DNA from: Poecilobothrus nobilitatus
Lineage: Eukaryota > Arthropoda > Insecta > Diptera > Dolichopodidae
Assembly (NCBI GenBank): GCA_947095535.1
Contig: OX352773.1
Span: forward strand, 169,582,438-169,646,437
Reading direction: 5' to 3'
Length of the DNA: 64,000 bases
Shown here: piece after piece, positions 1 through 11,982 of the stretch
Position numbering within the stretch: position 1 is the stretch's first letter
How the letters are laid out: each line of letters opens with the position of its first letter
Notes under the pieces: model-generated
Told to the model about the DNA's origin: nothing
The model's input: only the letters and a program-made list of their open reading frames with translations
Database searches by the model: none
Program-made: the position numbers and the translations under genes

Positions 1-1413
1 ATATCCGTTATTTCCTTACGAAATAACGTTTTGCTTGTGGATAGAGGTACCCCTAGTCCTGCCCCATCCGGCAGAACTTGTAAGCTTGTACCAATTCTTG
101 CGAGTTCATCAGCTTTTTCATTTCCCGGAATACCTCGATGACCTGGTACCCAGCAAAGCTGAATGCTAAACTGCCTGGCCATCTCGTTAAGAAGTTTTCG
201 GCAGTTTCTTACAGTCTTCGAGGTTGTGCATGTTGATTCCAGAGATTTTAACGCAGCCTGACTGTCTGACAGAATACGTACTTGCTTCACAGTCAAAACG
301 CTTCTATTCAGTAGAACCAAGGCTTCTTGAATTGCCATAATTTCCGCTTGGAAGACGCTACAATGGTCTGGTAATCGGAAATTATGACTGATATTCAGAT
401 TATCTGAGAAGACCCCGCATCCTACACTGCTGTTCATTTTTGAACCATCCGTGTAGAATTGTACTCCTTCGAAGGTCATCACTGTGTTCGAGCTCCAACT
501 CTCACGGCTTGGTATGCTCGTCACATGAGATTTCCCGAAGAAGTAAGTGGGGGACGTATAGTCCACCAAGGCGGGAGTGGACTTGAATTGGTTTATGATA
601 TCCGAGTGACCTTCTCGTGAATTGATCAACTGGGATGTAGCTTTTAATCTCACAGCTGTGTTTGCGGCTGCAAATTTACTATAATATTCTACAGGCATCA
701 GATTAAGCATGATTTCTAATGCCGCAGAAGGGGTTGTTATTAAAGAGCCACTAATACATAGTGTGGTAGTTTTTTGGACTTTAGCTATTGCTTTGCGGTT
801 GACCTCTTTATCGATAGCCTTCCGCCATACTAGGACTCCGTACATAAGAATGGGTCTTACTACGGATGTGTATAGCCAGTAAGTCATGTATTTGGCTGGC
901 TGAAGCCCCCATTTCCTACCAATGGGTTTTTTACACGAGTAGAGTGCTATTGAGGCCTTCTTTACTCTTTCTAAGATGTTAGCCTTCCAGCTTAACTTCC
1001 TGTCTAGAGTTAGACCCAGAAATTTCGCCGTTTCGCTAAAGGCAAGAGTACAGCCATTTAACGAAGGCGGTTTTATTTTAGGAATTTTATATTTCCTTGT
1101 AAAAAGGACCAGTTCTGTTTTCTGTGGATTTACTGACATTCCACAGTCTGTAGCCCATGTTGTGATTTTGTTTAGTGCAAGTTGCAAAACGTCCCTGAGA
1201 CTGTCTGGAAACTTGCCACTGACCACGACAGCAATATCGTCCGCATAGGCGATAGTTGTGCAGCCCACCTCTTCCAGGATTTTAAGCAGGTTATTTACTA
1301 CCATATTCCAAAGAACGGGAGATAGCACCCCTCCTTGCGGAGTCCATCTTTTCACAAACCTTTTTGCTGAAGCGTTGCCAAAGTTGGCACTGATGGCCCT
1401 GCCATAATACAGA
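1..1413 (-). CDS. LINE (non-LTR retrotransposon) ORF2, C-terminal part: reverse transcriptase and RNase H
   Basis: Read on the minus strand, this stretch translates without a stop or frameshift for about 470 codons and continues past the left edge. In order it shows reverse transcriptase motif PQGGVLSPVLWN (near 1310-1350), catalytic YADD (near 1236-1247), the thumb-like AKFLGLTLDRKLSWKAN stretch, then RNase H with YTDGSK (near 441-458), FQAEIMAI (near 330-354), LSDSQAALKSL (near 240-272) and CWVPGHRGIPGNEKADELAR (near 80-160). The RNase H acidic and histidine positions are all present. RT joined directly to RNase H in this form is typical of the I/LOA/Outcast side of the Jockey superfamily in insects. 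Homology stops near 1413, and an in-frame stop lies about 25 bases upstream, so this copy is 5'-truncated (fingers and endonuclease missing), as expected for target-primed reverse transcription. The 3' end lies outside the window. The family is certain; the exact clade is inference. Confidence 0.95.
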
Positions 1414-3120
1414 CATTTAGTTTGCTAAGAAAGTAGGGCTGACAGTAATATTATAAGTGGAAGCAAAATCTACAAGACGTAGTAATAGGAGCAGCATTTT
1501 ACTTAATCCAGATGAATTGCCAGCAATAACCCCTCTACAGCTCTTTAGTTTCTTAAAAACAAGATGATTGACAGAACTAGTATAAGTGGAGAAAAAATCC
1601 ATAATATATAGTAATAGGGAGAAGGACGATAGATCTTCATAAAAATGTCGCAGTATTACTTATACCCTTTAAATAATTATCTAATCTAATCTTCTACAAA
1701 AGGAAGATGTATCAAAACTGTATATTCGCTAGCTTTTTTCTTTATCACTAATGGATTTCGAAATGGATTTTGATTGGATTTAACTTAACAGGATTGTTGA
1801 ATGCAGTAAATAAACTTAAAATATTTTAATTAATAATAATTCAATATTTTCATTAATCCTTTTCCAATCTAAATTCTAATTAACAAATAAAAATACTTTA
1901 AAAGCTGAGAACTACATATTTTTGTTTTATATAAGTAAAAAAATATATTTTTACTTTTGTTTTAATTCATAAGAAATCTACAAATTTTTATTACTTTTGC
2001 ATTTTATTGCTCTAAAACTTTTTGTTCTTTAACTATTTTTCATTTATATAAATTAAAGTGGGGTATGGGTGCCAATCTGTAAATAAAAAGAATAACTTTT
2101 TTAAGGTTATCAGTTTTTTTTTTTTAATAATCTGTTAAATATGCAATGCAAGAAATAACAAAAAAAAAAAAAAATAATGAACTTAATGAGGGAAAGCTGC
2201 TAAAAATTAAACAGTGAAAGTAAAAAATAAATAAAACAAAAAAAATAACCCATAAACAAACTAAAATTGATTTGAAATTTCATTTGAAAAAAGAAAATAG
2301 AAATAAAATTGCTTTTCCAGTTTTTCACTTTATTGTTTTTGTATTTTGTAATAAACTTTGTTTTTTTTTGCTGCTTGTTTTTCAAATACCGTTATCAAAT
2401 AAAAAATGATTAAATGAAATTTTAATGAAGTTTCTACTTTTGTTTTTGTTTTTTTTTATTTTATTTGTGTTTTTATTTTTTATTACAAAGTTTTGTCATT
2501 GAAAGTTTTCTCATTCTTTGTTTTTCAATTTATTTATTATTATTTTCCCGTATAAATATTAGATTTGCAATAAAGAGAAGGCATTGTAATCAGTAAAAGA
2601 TTTTGACTTCGATACCCCTCAGCCGATATCACACCACCGATTTTTTTTTTTTCATATTTTTGGTTTTAAATTTGCAATGAATTTCATGAACTTTTTTGAT
2701 GAGCTCTATTAAATGTATAAGACATTAAGAGTTTAAAATGGTGATTTGAAAAAAAAAAAGTTGTGCACAAATAACTGTAAATATCTCTAAAAATATTAAG
2801 GCTTTCTAAATTTTTTGGGTTCCTAAAGATAGATCTTATAACAACCTTCGAAATATTATATACATTATAACAACAGGTTGTCCCATTTGGGTAGAAATCA
2901 AATTAAAGTCTTTAAGAATTACATGTGTTTCAATAATGTTAACATGATAGTTTAAAAAAATTAATAAGTGAAATAAAACCTGTCGTATTAATTTTTGACA
3001 GATTTATGTAACATCCTCGTATAATTTGTTGAATAAAAACTGGATTTTATCAAATTTTGGAAAGTTAGATTTAAAAACAAAATGTTAGGACAAATAAAAT
3101 ATTAAATAAAAATATTAAAT
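1414..3120. other. Gene-free AT-rich stretch
   Basis: The sequence is dominated by A and T runs, with no sustained reading frame and no clear inverted repeat. Poly-T and poly-A tracts of 10-15 bases recur near 2115, 2160, 2445 and 2640. A phrase around 2600-2640 is slightly richer in GC but codes for nothing recognisable. I see no gene here. Confidence 0.6.
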
Positions 3121-4694
3121 AACGAGGAAGAATACAGTTGACTTTGTCAACTTTTAGATACCCGTACGAACCGTTAGTATGTTCACAGCCTGTCACTCTG
3201 CTTACAATATTATTTTTTTAATATTTTAGTATTTTAAAATAATTTGGGTGAATTTTATACTTTCTAGAACTATGGGTTGTACATATATTCAAACTATATG
3301 TTTATATGTACATTCTTCAAAAGCAGATTCTAACCTTTCACATAACGATCAATCCAAAACTTTTTCAAATATTCTATAGTACCATTTAATACTAAGCGGT
3401 AAATGTATATTAAATTTACTAAGTACAAAACAGTAAATATAATTTTAAATATTATATTATATTATATTTAAATATTCCATTGACAGAAAAATTTCTTATA
3501 AGTACAATAAAATACATATATGTATGTAAATGCGACGCTATATAATATACATCTATACTCTTATCATTCATTCACTAGTGACATATACGATATGTAAATA
3601 AACATGATATTATATAAGTATGTATATATATCAATATCATATAAATAAAAATTCTTCAAGCAACCGTTATGTTGTTTATTTAATTACATTTTTTTGTACT
3701 ACGCATTATATCCTCAACAATTTCAAATTATCGAGTAAAATAAAATGGAAAAAATTCGTTAAAGAAATTTGTTAGAAAATTTGAAAAAATCAAGTAACAC
3801 TTTCGTCAATTATAAAGTAACCCTATATTATTAAAAAAAGTTGTTAACAGAAATAAAAGTATAATGTTGGAGCTTTAATTTTTGTGTATTACTTCAAAAA
3901 AATTTTAACAGGTGTTCAAGTTACAGGTGTTTCAAAATAGGAAATTTTCAGTTTTTGACCCCTTACAGCTCCTAAACGGGGGGTGATACAAAAAAAATTT
4001 CTGAAATGACTCATACTAATTTTCAAAGATCTAACTTCTGTCAAAATTTCAAGTTTCCAACTTTAACCGTTTAGAAGATGGAAGGGTTAAAGAATTTTGC
4101 AAAATTTGAGTTTTGCATAACGGTAAATTAAGACACCGTATGCCAAAATTATATATTTATTGTATATATACTTTTAAAGCTAATGAAAGTAGTAATCATT
4201 TGACGTTTTAAAAATGAAGATATACCTTATACAACTTGTGCTATAATAATTTAAATATAGAGCTTTTTTGAACCTTTGGGGAGCTGTAGCTCCGTAACGG
4301 GTGGGGCTACAAAAAAAAGTTATTAAAAATAAAATTAATATTTTTGTGAGATCTATCAGTGGTTAAAATTTCATAGCTCTATTGCAAAAAAAATGTGGGG
4401 ATCTAAAAGTTAGGTGTTCGAGAGCTACCCTAAGGCTTGCTCCAAACTCAACCAAAAAAATAGGGAACCTACAAATTACTCCCAAAATATTTTGTGTAAA
4501 TTTCAAGATTCTAGCTTTCTTAGTTTTTGAGTTAGCGTGCTGACGGACGGACGGACGGACATGGCTCAAAAGTCTTAGAATTTTTTTCTGATCCGATCCA
4601 TACCTTTGACGGTATATCTAGCTCGCTTATTTCGAGGTGTTACAAACGGAGGAGTAATTTTATTATACCCGATCCTATCGTACGGGTATAAAAA
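3121..4694 (+). mobile_element. Family H1 Helentron/DINE-like non-autonomous element, copy a
   Basis: This is a full-length copy of a repeat found four times in the window. It starts with AACGAGGAAGAATACAGT and soon shows GATACCCGTACG (near 3157-3168), whose inverse CGTACGGGTAT occurs at the 3' end. Just inside the 3' end is a strong hairpin: TTATACCCG (4663-4671), an 11-nt loop, then CGGGTATAA (4683-4691). An ACGG tetranucleotide run lies near 4543-4560, about 100 bases before the hairpin. There is no long open frame. A subterminal inverted repeat, an internal microsatellite and a 3' hairpin, without true terminal inverted repeats, is the plan described for Helentron-associated elements such as DINE-1. 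Copies at 40596 (+), 38843 (-) and 43211 (-) match along most of their length. Assignment to Helentrons is by structure only. Confidence 0.8.
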
Positions 4695-4807
4695 TAAAAA
4701 AAAATAAAAAATGGAATGTATGAACAATTATATTCAAATATTTTAATGTCACGAAATTTCAAACTAGATCATAGAATCGGACCAATGATCTTGTTTTGTA
4801 AATACCT

Positions 4808-5709
4808 TATAGAGGCAAACACTTATTCTAAAGAAATTCAAATGTGTAAGATTCAACGAAATTTAAGAATTTAAAATTTAAGAAAGCGTCTTATTTGAAA
4901 TAAAATTACACTTTTATGGTGTATGTATGTATGTGTTTATAACATTATAGATAATATTTATTAAAGAGTAATTATGAACCTCTACTATTTATTATATTGA
5001 CTTACACTTTTGTTTGAGCATTCCGAAAAGTCGAAGAGATGTTATACCTTAACCATTTATAATTCTGTATTGACTTCTGAGCATAAAGAAAGAAATAAAT
5101 TATAAAGTAATTATTTTGTAATAAAAATAAAAAAAAATGTGCAAAATTCAAATTAAAAAATAATATTGAGGAAAATTTTTACCATTTACCTTATAGGGTA
5201 ACAATTGTATGAAAATTCAATAAATAAATTTAATTACTTTGATTCTAATTTATAGTGCACTAAAAATTTATTCGTTTTGAATGTAGATACTAGGATTTTT
5301 GATGGATAAATAATTTCTTTGTAGCATTGTTTCATTTAAAACTTTTTCCTACCTACTTTCATTTAAAACTTTAACACCATGTCCTACACCTAAAGTATAG
5401 AGTATGGTGTGTAACCACCAAAAGGAAGCGAGTTAGATATTGACTTGTATATAGAATGTGCCAGAATGTACAGTTTGATTTTGGGGATAAGAATGTTGGA
5501 AGGATGTTTAAAATAATTAGTTTGTGATAATTGGGTTTATGGAGCATGAAGAGCAAAATTTGGAAAGATGATGTGAAAAAAGATGTTGAGGTTTTCTTAA
5601 ATTTGGTTGAATCGTACACATTTGAATTGCAATACTAGTTTCATGTTCGAAAACTTTGAGTGGAAAAATTAATTGTTTTATTTCTTTAGAATAAGTGTTT
5701 GCTTCTATA
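4808..5709. mobile_element. Tc1/mariner-like inverted-repeat element (relic or MITE), 902 bp
   Basis: Inverted repeats of about 30 bp bound this stretch. The left end reads TATAGAGGCAAACACTTATT and continues CTAAAGAAAT. The right end (5680-5709) is the reverse complement with one base change (TATAGAAGCAAACACTTATT). Ends beginning at TA followed by a GGCAAAC-like stretch are typical of Tc1/mariner elements, and TA is the expected target. The interior (5390-5640) is slightly less AT-rich and has a plus-strand frame broken by stops, but I could not recognise a transposase motif, so it may be a dead or non-autonomous copy. The inverted repeat is seen directly; the superfamily is inferred from the ends. 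Confidence 0.6.
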
Positions 5710-5714
5710 TCGAC

Positions 5715-6330
5715 TTGTATATATTCTTAATCATGATCACCTTCTCAGTACAATTTAGAAAGATATCAGTCCATCCCTTCGTCCGTTCGCACGATAACTC
5801 AAAAACTAGTAACGCTATCTTGATGAAATTTATATAGTAGATTATTAATTACAAAAGGAAGGAGGAGTTCGCATCTGGACCAAATCGGTCTGTTCCGATT
5901 TTGGAAGCTTCCGAAGCGAACGATATTATCTCCAAAAGCAACAAAAGTATGAAACCTTAAAATTTGGTACAAGGGTGTTTCCTCTTCTTTAAAATTCTTA
6001 TTCCTCTTCTTTAAATTTGAAAACTGACATTTGAGATGCTTTGGATCTTGTGTTCAGAAACCAAAACCAAAAAAAACCTTTAACATTGTTTTCAAGAGTG
6101 TTCTGTAATGTTTCCTCTATGTCTCTGAGATGAATTTGATGAATTGGAGTGGCAATTCGGTAACAAACGCCTCCCAAGGCCTAACAAGCATATCTTCGAA
6201 ATTAATAAAGATAGAAACTTTAAATTTTGTACTAGTGTGTTAAAGAATGCCTCTTTTACGTTCCTGAAATTCGAATTGAATAAAGAAGAAAAGGGAAGCG
6301 GTTTCCAGAAGCTGCGAAAAAACATCTGTT
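5715..6330 (-). repeat. Relic of a DINE/Helentron-like repeat, minus orientation
   Basis: The 5745-5835 stretch resembles the tail zone of the (ACGG)n repeats: a CCTTCGTCCGTTCGCACG tract (reverse of the ACGG-type run) followed by ACGATAACTCAAAAACTAG, which parallels the TAACTCAAAAACTAAGAAAG of family H1 in minus copies. After this it has its own sequence, with GGAGTTCGCATCTGGACC, TCCGATTTTGGAAGCTTCCG and a short repeated TTTCCTCTTCTTTAAA phrase near 5975-6015. No second copy is in the window, so the right limit is approximate. Open frames of about 80 codons on both strands at 6092-6392 show no recognisable domain. Confidence 0.4.
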
Positions 6331-7206
6331 ACATTTACTTATTTTTTTTTTATTTATGGATTATTATTATAAATGCTTTTGACATGTTGTAAAATACACA
6401 GGCTAAAGTTCAAGATGGAAACTAATAATTAATAGAGAAACAGAATTGTAAGGGTGTTGGAAACTACCACTAATAAAAACACAGCAACATTTTTTAAATA
6501 TTAAAGAATAAGCCAAGAACCAACAAACTCATTTAGATGTATCAGAAAGTAAAAAACTTTCTCATTATTTGACATAGAAAAATAAGAACCGAGGATCATC
6601 ATCCTTCATATATAGTAATTAATTTTTAATAAAACGATAAGTTTTATTCTTTATTCCACCATTTATATTTCTTGGATGAAATTTTACTAAAAAAAACTAT
6701 ACCTCTTTAGAGATCATTTTTTTTTTTTTGCAAGTATAAAACTATTTTTATTTGCATTGCTTGATTTGAAAAGGAAATTTCCTGAAAAATATGGTTCGCA
6801 CAAAATTGTATTAAAATGTGTAAAACGTGAATTAATCGAAATTTGTTAAATAATAAAACAATGCTGGGGGATAAAACATCTTATATTTAAAAAATATTTT
6901 TTTTAATGTAAATTTACTATTAATAACATTTAAATTGAATTCAATATGTAGTTTTTTTCATTGCAGAAATCAGCTACAAAATAAATTTTTAATTTATTGC
7001 GATTCACATATTGCAATTTATTGACTTCCTGTACATATTAAATACTTATTCCTAAGGACATTTAGCTTCTTTTACAAATGATTCTACTTTTACTTTATTT
7101 TATATTTGGTTTTAATAAACATAATATAAGTTTAAATAAAAAAATAACCGACATGATGATTTTAAATTAAAATTGTTTGAAAATTGTTCAACACCAATTT
7201 TAATAA
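6331..7206. other. Gene-free AT-rich stretch
   Basis: This is low-complexity AT-rich sequence with several homopolymer runs (for example poly-T near 6719). I see no reading frame, inverted repeat or RNA gene here. Confidence 0.6.
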
Positions 7207-8016
7207 AAACAAAAGAAGGCAGGATGTAAATCTAAAGATATTTTAAAGCCACACATTTTCCAAAGGAGAATAAAACAGTTTACAATACTGTGACTTTCAC
7301 CAAAATTGCGAAAAATCAAGAGACATTTTCTTTAATTTTAAGGAAACCTTTTATAATTATGAAAAGATGTTAACATATTTGAAAGTGTAATGTTGAGCTT
7401 TAATTTTTACATTTCACTTTAAAAAAATTTTATAAAGGTGCTTCAGTTACACTTGTCTAAAAATACCTAATTTTAATTATATTATATTATATAAATATAT
7501 TCTTTTATATAAATATGTTGCCACTAATAGCTCTTAAAGCGGGGGGGGGGCGGTACAAAAAAAAAAATTGAGTAACTTAGGCTAGTTCTAAAAGATGTTT
7601 CTTCTCTCAAAATTTCAAGATTCTATTTAAAACCCTGTCTACATACAAAAGAAGCAAAATTCAGTTTTTATATAACGGTAAATTTAAATACTAAACTACA
7701 AAAAACTGTATAATTTTGATATTGATTTATAAAGAGAATGTTGTGTCTTATTTAGCGTTACAACCTTAGATATACAAATTCAGCTGGCTTTTTAAAACTT
7801 TGGAGTTGTAACAAATAACCAGCAGTAAACTAGTAGAAGTTGTAGCTCTGTAGTTAGTAGGGCTACATAAAACATTTGTTCTACAACAATAATTTTTAAA
7901 GAGACCCATTAATATTTCATTGTTCTGTCTTAAACGGTGTAGAAGTTTTACAAACAGACGGACAAACGGACAAAATGAAACTTATAAACAAATTTTTCAA
8001 AAATTATTTAAAAACG
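7207..8016 (+). mobile_element. Family F3 Helentron/DINE-like element, copy a
   Basis: It begins with a degraded form of the family leader AAACAAGACAGAATGTAAAC, then the phrase 'acattttccaaaggag...aacagttta...actgtgact' shared by other F3 copies. The central block GTTGTAGCTCTGTAGTTAGT followed by AGGGCTACATAAAA lies near 7837-7870. The tail carries CAGACGGACAAACGGACAAA (near 7954-7975). A G-run of about ten bases sits near 7542. There is no coding capacity. Sequence identity to the other copies is patchy by eye, so this is an old copy. Confidence 0.6.
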
Positions 8017-9423
8017 TCCTTAAAATTAATAATAAATTTTCAATAAAAATATTTTTTTTTTATATTTTTTTACAAAAAAAAAAATTTTATTTTAATTTAT
8101 ATTTTCGTTACAAATTTATTAAAAATAATTTAGTTGTGAATTTACTTAATGTCAAGAAATATTTTTAATATTTCATCTTAAAACTGGAAACTTTAAAATA
8201 TAGGTACAAAAAAAACAATATAAAAGCCAAGTATAAGTTTTCTTGTATATTTAAAAAATTTCGACATTTACATTAAAAACTTTTTTGTTAAAATTAAAAA
8301 AATTAATTTAAGGACCAATTCCGTATTTTATTAAATACTAGTAAATTCCCAATATGATAAGTTTTCTGAATTTTTTTTGAAGTTAATCCCAATTTTAATT
8401 CTTTTGCATAAGCTTCAGGAATTAATCTATTGAAAGGAAATATTAATTGAAACCGTTTAGCCCCACACACCATAAAGTCAGTTTCGAGTAAAACGATTTA
8501 GAGTTAAAAGTGAAAAAAAAACTACTGAGATTTTTTTGAGATTTTGTAACACATTGATACATAATTTCGTTATTTTAAAGATCCGCGTCCAGACATTTTA
8601 AAAGTTACAGTTATTTTCTTTCATTAAAACCGGTTGCTAACCCCATATTAACTTTATTTTATTTCATGCACAAGGGTTGCATATATGGTGTAATTTATTA
8701 GTAGCTAAAGTTTAAGAATGCAAAAATAAAAATGCAAATTATTAAATATCATTATTTAAATTAGAGATCAATTCTTATTTCATTGAGTCGAAAACGGATA
8801 ACAGAAAAACGGATAAGTGCAAAAATTGCCTAACTGCAACCTATTTTTAATCCCCGTGCCATTTTTAATAATCTCGAAACAAATTTGCTTGAATAACTGC
8901 AAAACTTATAAGGGCACATTTCTAATAACTGCGCAGAATTCTCAAACATAAAATTAAAGTTTTCATTGATCTTCACAATGAAAGATCTTGATCTTCACAT
9001 TGATCTTGAATTGATCTTCACATTGATCTTCACAATGACACAAATCTTGAAATTATTATTCAAGTACTTTTTTTCCTAAATTGAGAAAATTCTATCACTA
9101 AATATATCAAATAGTTTTGATATATTTTTTGTTGGACCAACACAGAAAAAAAAGTTGAAGTCAATTAAACATTGAATTAACAAAAAAAAAAATTGCTTAC
9201 TTATTTTTGAAGCTCACAACCATAAGTCATAGTAGGTATACATACACATATGTGTGCATAAATTTTTCACATATTATAGATACATAAATGCAAATATGTG
9301 CACTTACACGTAATTGTAAATATTTACAATCACGTGTAATTGCAAATATCTCATAATTGCACAAATTTTATTTGCCTGTTTGATGTGCACTTATCTGTTT
9401 TTGACTGTATTATTGTTAAAAAT
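8017..9423. other. Gene-free AT-rich stretch with a small repeat
   Basis: Mostly featureless AT-rich sequence. It contains the GATCTTCACA repeat listed separately, a short palindrome TATATCAAA-tag-TTTTGATATA near 9103-9126, and a few cytosine-poor runs. I see no gene. Confidence 0.55.
8964..9036. repeat. Short tandem repeat of TTGATCTTCACA type
   Basis: About five imperfect copies of a 12-18 base unit, TTGATCTTCACAATGA or TTGATCTTCACA, follow one another. It has no reading frame significance and is likely a local slippage array. Confidence 0.7.
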
Positions 9424-9627
9424 GGGGCCTCGATGGCCTAGTGAGTAAGAGCGTATAAAATACGCTGTAAATATCGAGGAAGTGTGGGTTCGAATCCCTC
9501 ACACATCGTAAGAATTATTCCCCCTTACGAAATTTACAACCACACCGGCACAGGAAAGGCTGTGTAATTTCCTCGCCACATTTCTGTGGCAGATAAATGC
9601 ATTAAAAAAATAAAAATAAAAAAATAA
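9424..9627 (+). mobile_element. tRNA-derived SINE, copy 1 (best preserved)
   Basis: The head looks like a tRNA gene: a box A-like region TGGCCTAGTGAGTAAGAGCG (from 9433) and a perfect box B GGTTCGAATCC (near 9487-9497). It does not fold as a normal tRNA, because the insert 'gtataaaatacgctgtaaatatcg' replaces the usual anticodon arm spacing. A unique body follows, with CTTACGAAATTTACAACCAC, CAGGAAAGGCTGTGTAATTT and CACATTTCTGTGGCAG. The element ends in an A-rich TAAAAATAAAAAAATAA tail, as expected from LINE-mobilised SINEs. Copies at 11793 (+) and 59355 (-) share head and body. Transcription by RNA polymerase III is inferred from the boxes. Confidence 0.85.
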
Positions 9628-9984
9628 TTTGTGACACTTACAAATAATTCTTGATTTACATTGTTGGTTGGGATCAGAAAAATATAATGTAAATCATTCC
9701 TTTTAATTATTGATTTTCTACATGATAATAAACAAAATTTTTCATTTCCTCAATTTAAAAGTATTGTTATCATATAAATTTCTATTGAAAAATAATTTTT
9801 AATAGATTTTCGGAAAATTAAACTTGATTCTAATAACAAAATCCAAGTTTTACTTTATAACATATTATTTCCTTTATACTTTATATATTATAAAAACATA
9901 AAATTATGTAAAATATTGTATATACCTACATACCTACTAAAAACTTTTAGCCATAATATAATCAGTAAAAAACAAAAATTTATT

Positions 9985-10575
9985 TATTCGATCGCTCTCT
10001 ATACCTTAAAACTCGATCGCTCATATCTTAAAACATATCTTAAAACTCGTAAGATCATATCTTAAAACTCGCTTTATCAAAATTTCGATTTTTAAAATCT
10101 CGTTTTTTTTTTAGATCTCGGTAAATCTCTTTTTTCGCAAAAAATCAGAAAATATATTGAAGTTTTTAATTTTTATCGAATATAGGTGGAATTTCAGAGT
10201 TCGATTCGATAACCAGGGTTTTACAATTTTCCCAGAATATTTATATATTATATACATAAGTATATGTGAGATTTTGAATTTGAAGGGATTTTAAAGTTGA
10301 ATTTAAAATTAGGGTTTCAATAATTTTTCTAACAGAGGTTGCCCAATACTTCAATAAGACTTTCATCTTCCAATATGCATGAAGAAAAAAAAATATAGGA
10401 GGTATTTTAGAGTTTAAATATCCAACATCTGATATCCATATCTTCCTTTTTAAAAATTTGTTAAACGCAAAAAAAAAATACCTATAATTAAAAAAAAAAA
10501 AAAAAATAAAGAACGAAATTTTAAGAAACGAGATATTGATAAAACGAAATTTTGAGAAACGAACTTTCGTACCCA
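9985..10575. mobile_element. Foldback-type element with repetitive arms (CTTAAAACTCG type)
   Basis: The left arm (about 9990-10135) is made of repeated TATCTTAAAACTCG and TTATCAAAATTTCG phrases. The right arm (about 10505-10570), read on the other strand, is GTACGAAAGTTCGTTTCTCA, AAATTTCGTTTTATCAA and TATCTCGTTTCTTAAAA, so the arms are inverted and built of the same short units. Between them is the core module shared with the other foldback elements here: 'ccagaatatttat...tatgtgagattttgaatt...gggattttaaagttgaa' (10210-10320). I could not fix the outer ends or a target duplication. No coding sequence is supported; a 111-codon minus frame here is AT-rich and lysine/phenylalanine biased. Confidence 0.55.
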
Positions 10576-11792
10576 AATCATTTGTATATTATGTGCTTGA
10601 AATTATACATGAATTTGTGTAGGCAATAAAAATTGAATTTTGAATACATTACAATATAATATGCATACATACATACATACTTATAGGATATTATTAGAAC
10701 AAAATCTTTTACAAAAATATTTTCTAAAATAATAAATAAAAATATCTCATGAGATAATAACTGTTCAAAATAAAATACATAAATATTATAATATTGTATG
10801 TATATATACATACATACATATGTAAATATTTAACTTTTCAAAATATTTTATTTACTGTTATAAAGTTTTAAGTATATTTTTCATAAAATAATTTTAAATT
10901 ACTTCATATTACTGTCATTATTATTGCATGACTGTAGGTTTTAAAAGTTGATCAACACTCTATGGAATTTGTTAAGCAAAATTTTTACAGTTATTTTTTT
11001 TTTTTAAAAATCAACAGATTTAAAATTAAATGTTATGAATTTTTACATTCTAATGATTTTAAATTAAAAAAAAAAAAATTAAAAATTATTAGATTTAGAT
11101 TTAGAAAGATTTCTTTTTATAACAGTAAATATTATAAACAAATTTAATGGCCCTTTTCCTCTCGGATCTGGGTCAGTTAAAAATTGTTTTTTAAAATATA
11201 TCAGAGGTTTATTAATTTACAAAAATTCTTTATTTTGGGTGTGTTACAGATTATTAATTAGAACTTTTTATTCAGGAAAGTAAAATTTTGATATAAAGTG
11301 TGTTGAATATATTTATGTTAAAATTTTACCGTAGCCCTAAGGGGATAAAAGTCATTTTAAATTACAATTAATACATTTCATTTAGTATTCATTAATGACT
11401 GAGTGAAGAGTGAATAGAAAAAAGTATGAAGAAAAATCCCACAATATTAGCTATGTTATATTACAAGTTTTTCTTTAAACATTATATAAAACTAATACTA
11501 AAACTCTTAGTGATTGTGTTGCTTCAATTTCAGTAAAAAGTTATCGATTAGCACAACGTCTTTGAAAAAACAAATTATAACTTGTTCGTTTATATTTATT
11601 CAATTTTAATAATTTAAAAAAAAAAAAGTCACAGCTTTTTAAATAATTTTTAAAAAATTTCTTTAAAACAAAGTTTCAAAATTCAAATTCAAATTCCCTA
11701 ACTCCCAAATTAAGTCTTAAGAATTTTTCTCAATTATTTCTTTTAAAATTAAAAAAAAAAATTACAAGAATCTAGGACTTTTTAAATTTTTA
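10576..11792. other. Gene-free AT-rich stretch
   Basis: TACATACATA-type tetranucleotide runs occur near 10665-10685 and 10800-10822. Otherwise the sequence is featureless and AT-rich with poly-A and poly-T tracts. I see no gene or element boundary. Confidence 0.55.
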
Positions 11793-11982
11793 ATGGAGCC
11801 TTGGTGGCCTAGTTGATAAGAAAGAGCGTATAAAATACGCTGTAAATACCGGGGCAGTGTTAGTCCGCATCACACACATTTCGTAAAAATAATTCCGCCT
11901 TACAACGTTTACAGCAACACCTGAAAAGAAAAGGCTAAAGTCACATTTATGTGGCAGGCGATTAAATTAAACAAAAAAAAAA
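11793..11982 (+). mobile_element. tRNA-derived SINE, copy 2 (diverged)
   Basis: It matches copy 1 through GGTGGCCTAGTTGATAAG, the diagnostic AGCGTATAAAATACGCTGTA, the CACACATTTCGTAA junction, the TTACAACGTTTACAGCAACA body and CACATTTATGTGGCAGG near the tail. Box B is damaged (GTTAGTCCGCAT in place of GGTTCGAATCC), so this copy is probably not transcribed. The tail is a poly-A run ending near 11982. Confidence 0.75.

Noticed and set aside
1414..1620. Continuation of the LINE frame to the right of 1413
   Set aside because: The similarity to reverse transcriptase ends, stops appear, and the 61-codon minus frame at 1417-1602 has no RT motif.
3121..4694. Family H1 as an LTR or Tc1-type element
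   Set aside because: There are no direct terminal repeats and no true terminal inverted repeats; the pairing segments are subterminal and the 3' end is a hairpin.
9424..9500. A tRNA gene
   Set aside because: Box A- and box B-like segments are present, but the acceptor and anticodon arms do not pair and the sequence continues into a repeated body with an A-rich tail, so it is a SINE.
10241..10576. A 111-codon minus-strand frame as a gene
   Set aside because: It spans a foldback element and its right arm; the lysine/phenylalanine bias reflects poly-A and poly-T tracts.
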